Shown here piece by piece: positions 5,324 through 6,096 of a DNA stretch of 6,096 nucleotides (positions are counted from its first letter, which is position 1; each line of letters starts with the position of its first letter). Where the stretch lies: positions 1 through 6,096 of the forward strand of contig JALRIU010000338.1 in assembly GCA_023255355.1 (NCBI GenBank). Reading direction: 5' to 3'. The position numbers and the translations under genes were made by a program. The notes below the pieces were generated by a model. The model saw nothing but the letters and a program-made list of their open reading frames with translations, did not search any database and was not told where the DNA came from. Source of the DNA: Pseudomonadales bacterium (GTDB lineage Bacteria; Pseudomonadota; Gammaproteobacteria; Pseudomonadales; JAHEIH01).

Positions 5324-6096
5324 ATGGAGCAGTTAGAAAATTTTAAAAACCTCGCCGAGTACATCGATGATTTTTGCGATAAATTTTCAGATCGAATCGC
5401 ATATACGAGTATGGGTTACGAGTTCACTTTTAAAGATATCGATATTGCTTCACGAAGACTTGCGAGTTTTTTTCAAGCTAAGCTTGGCCTGAAGCCTGGT
5501 GACCGCATAGCCATTCAGCTACCTAACCTATTGCAATACCCCATCGCGGCATACGCTGCCTTGCGCGCGGGCTTAGTTATCGTCAACACAAACCCAATGT
5601 ACACACCGCGTGAAATGCACCATCAGTTTAACGATTCAGATGCACAAGCGCTGATAATTTATGATCAAATTGTACCCGCTCTTGATGCCATTCGGCATGA
5701 TATTCCTGTCAAAAATATCATCACTACTGGGGCAATGGATTTTATTGCAGGCATTCCAGAGATCAGTGATGGCACCATTAATACCGACGACAAGGGTGAC
5801 TATTCGTTACAAAACATTCTTAACTATTTTAATAGTGTTGATTACACGCCTAGCAGTGCAACCATGGAAGAAGTGGCTGTCTTGCAATATACAGGAGGCA
5901 CAACAGGCGTATCAAAAGGCGCTGCGCTTTCACATCGCAACGTCATGGTAAATTTCATGCAAACGGCAGAACGAGTGCGCCCGACCTATCAAGATTGTAA
6001 TGAAATCTTAATCTGCCCATTACCTATCTATCACATTTATGCTTTTTCGATGGCGCTGTTCTTTACTACTGCGCATGGCAACCACACAGTTTTAAT
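5324..6096 (+). CDS. fadD: Long-chain fatty acid-CoA ligase FadD (N-terminal part, cut by window end)
   Basis: The frame is open from ATG 5324 to the window end (257 codons), so roughly the first half of a protein normally about 550-570 residues long is present. The product activates fatty acids with ATP and CoA to acyl-CoA for beta-oxidation or lipid synthesis, at the inner membrane. The segment VNTNPMYTPREMHHQFNDSD (87-106) closely matches the FadD signature seen in E. coli (VNPLYTPRELEHQLNDS). The AMP-binding P-loop YTGGTTGVSKGA (189-200) is intact and is followed by LSHRN (202-206) and LPIYHIYAF (233-241), as in FadD (LPLYHIFAL). The start is supported by similarity at the N terminus; the ribosome site is weak (AGG at 5312-5314). 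It is transcriptionally separate from copB because of the terminator at 5176-5207. Another acyl-CoA synthetase subfamily is possible but less likely. Confidence 0.92.
   Translation, partial: MEQLENFKNLAEYIDDFCDKFSDRIAYTSMGYEFTFKDIDIASRRLASFFQAKLGLKPGDRIAIQLPNLLQYPIAAYAALRAGLVIVNTNPMYTPREMHHQFNDSDAQALIIYDQIVPALDAIRHDIPVKNIITTGAMDFIAGIPEISDGTINTDDKGDYSLQNILNYFNSVDYTPSSATMEEVAVLQYTGGTTGVSKGAALSHRNVMVNFMQTAERVRPTYQDCNEILICPLPIYHIYAFSMALFFTTAHGNHTVL

Noticed and set aside
5661..5951. Plus-strand open frame of 96 codons
   Set aside because: It lies in another frame inside fadD, whose own frame encodes the conserved AMP-binding motif.
1..6096. A defence system, CRISPR array, transposon or phage region
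   Set aside because: No direct-repeat/spacer pattern, transposase, integrase or phage protein is visible; the only tandem array is the protein-coding repeat of CopA.

Overview
The window looks like chromosomal DNA of a moderately AT-rich gammaproteobacterium. The evidence is a gammaproteobacterial-type RNase E tail, a tRNA-Ser(UGA) gene with encoded CCA, a plasmid/chromosome-style copA-copB copper-resistance pair, and the start of a FadD-type acyl-CoA synthetase. All genes read on the + strand. I cannot name the genus from the sequence; a marine, lipid- or hydrocarbon-using lineage would fit but is only a guess.

Layout. Positions 1-1410 hold the C-terminal scaffold of RNase E (rne). It is intact from about 85, while the first ~85-100 bases carry apparent RNase E residues scattered over three frames. 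A strong intrinsic terminator follows (1421-1444). At 1595-1760 lies a self-contained tRNA-Ser(UGA) unit: promoter, gene and terminator. Positions 1761-1905 hold no credible gene but are rich in inverted repeats and look like a structured intergenic element. Positions 1928-5207 form a copper-resistance operon: a small secreted His/Cys/Met-rich protein in the position of copL, then copA (Tat-exported multicopper oxidase), then copB (outer-membrane protein), closed by an intrinsic terminator. From 5324 to the window end is the 5' part of fadD, cut off by the window.

How the genes work together. CopA would oxidise or bind copper in the periplasm, CopB would act at the outer membrane, and the small protein probably binds copper or takes part in induction. 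CopA carries an unusually long insert of 11 Met/His-rich decapeptide repeats, while CopB lacks the Met/His-rich N-terminal region many CopB proteins have, so metal binding seems concentrated in CopA. The most unusual regulatory signal is a perfect 8-bp inverted repeat that pairs the stop-codon region of the small gene with the Shine-Dalgarno of copA, which suggests translational coupling. rne, tRNA-Ser and fadD are housekeeping neighbours without an evident functional link to the copper genes.

I see no CRISPR array, transposase, phage gene or defence system. The window is mostly ordinary; the points worth testing are the copL-like/copA junction, the repeat insert of CopA and the structured intergenic element.
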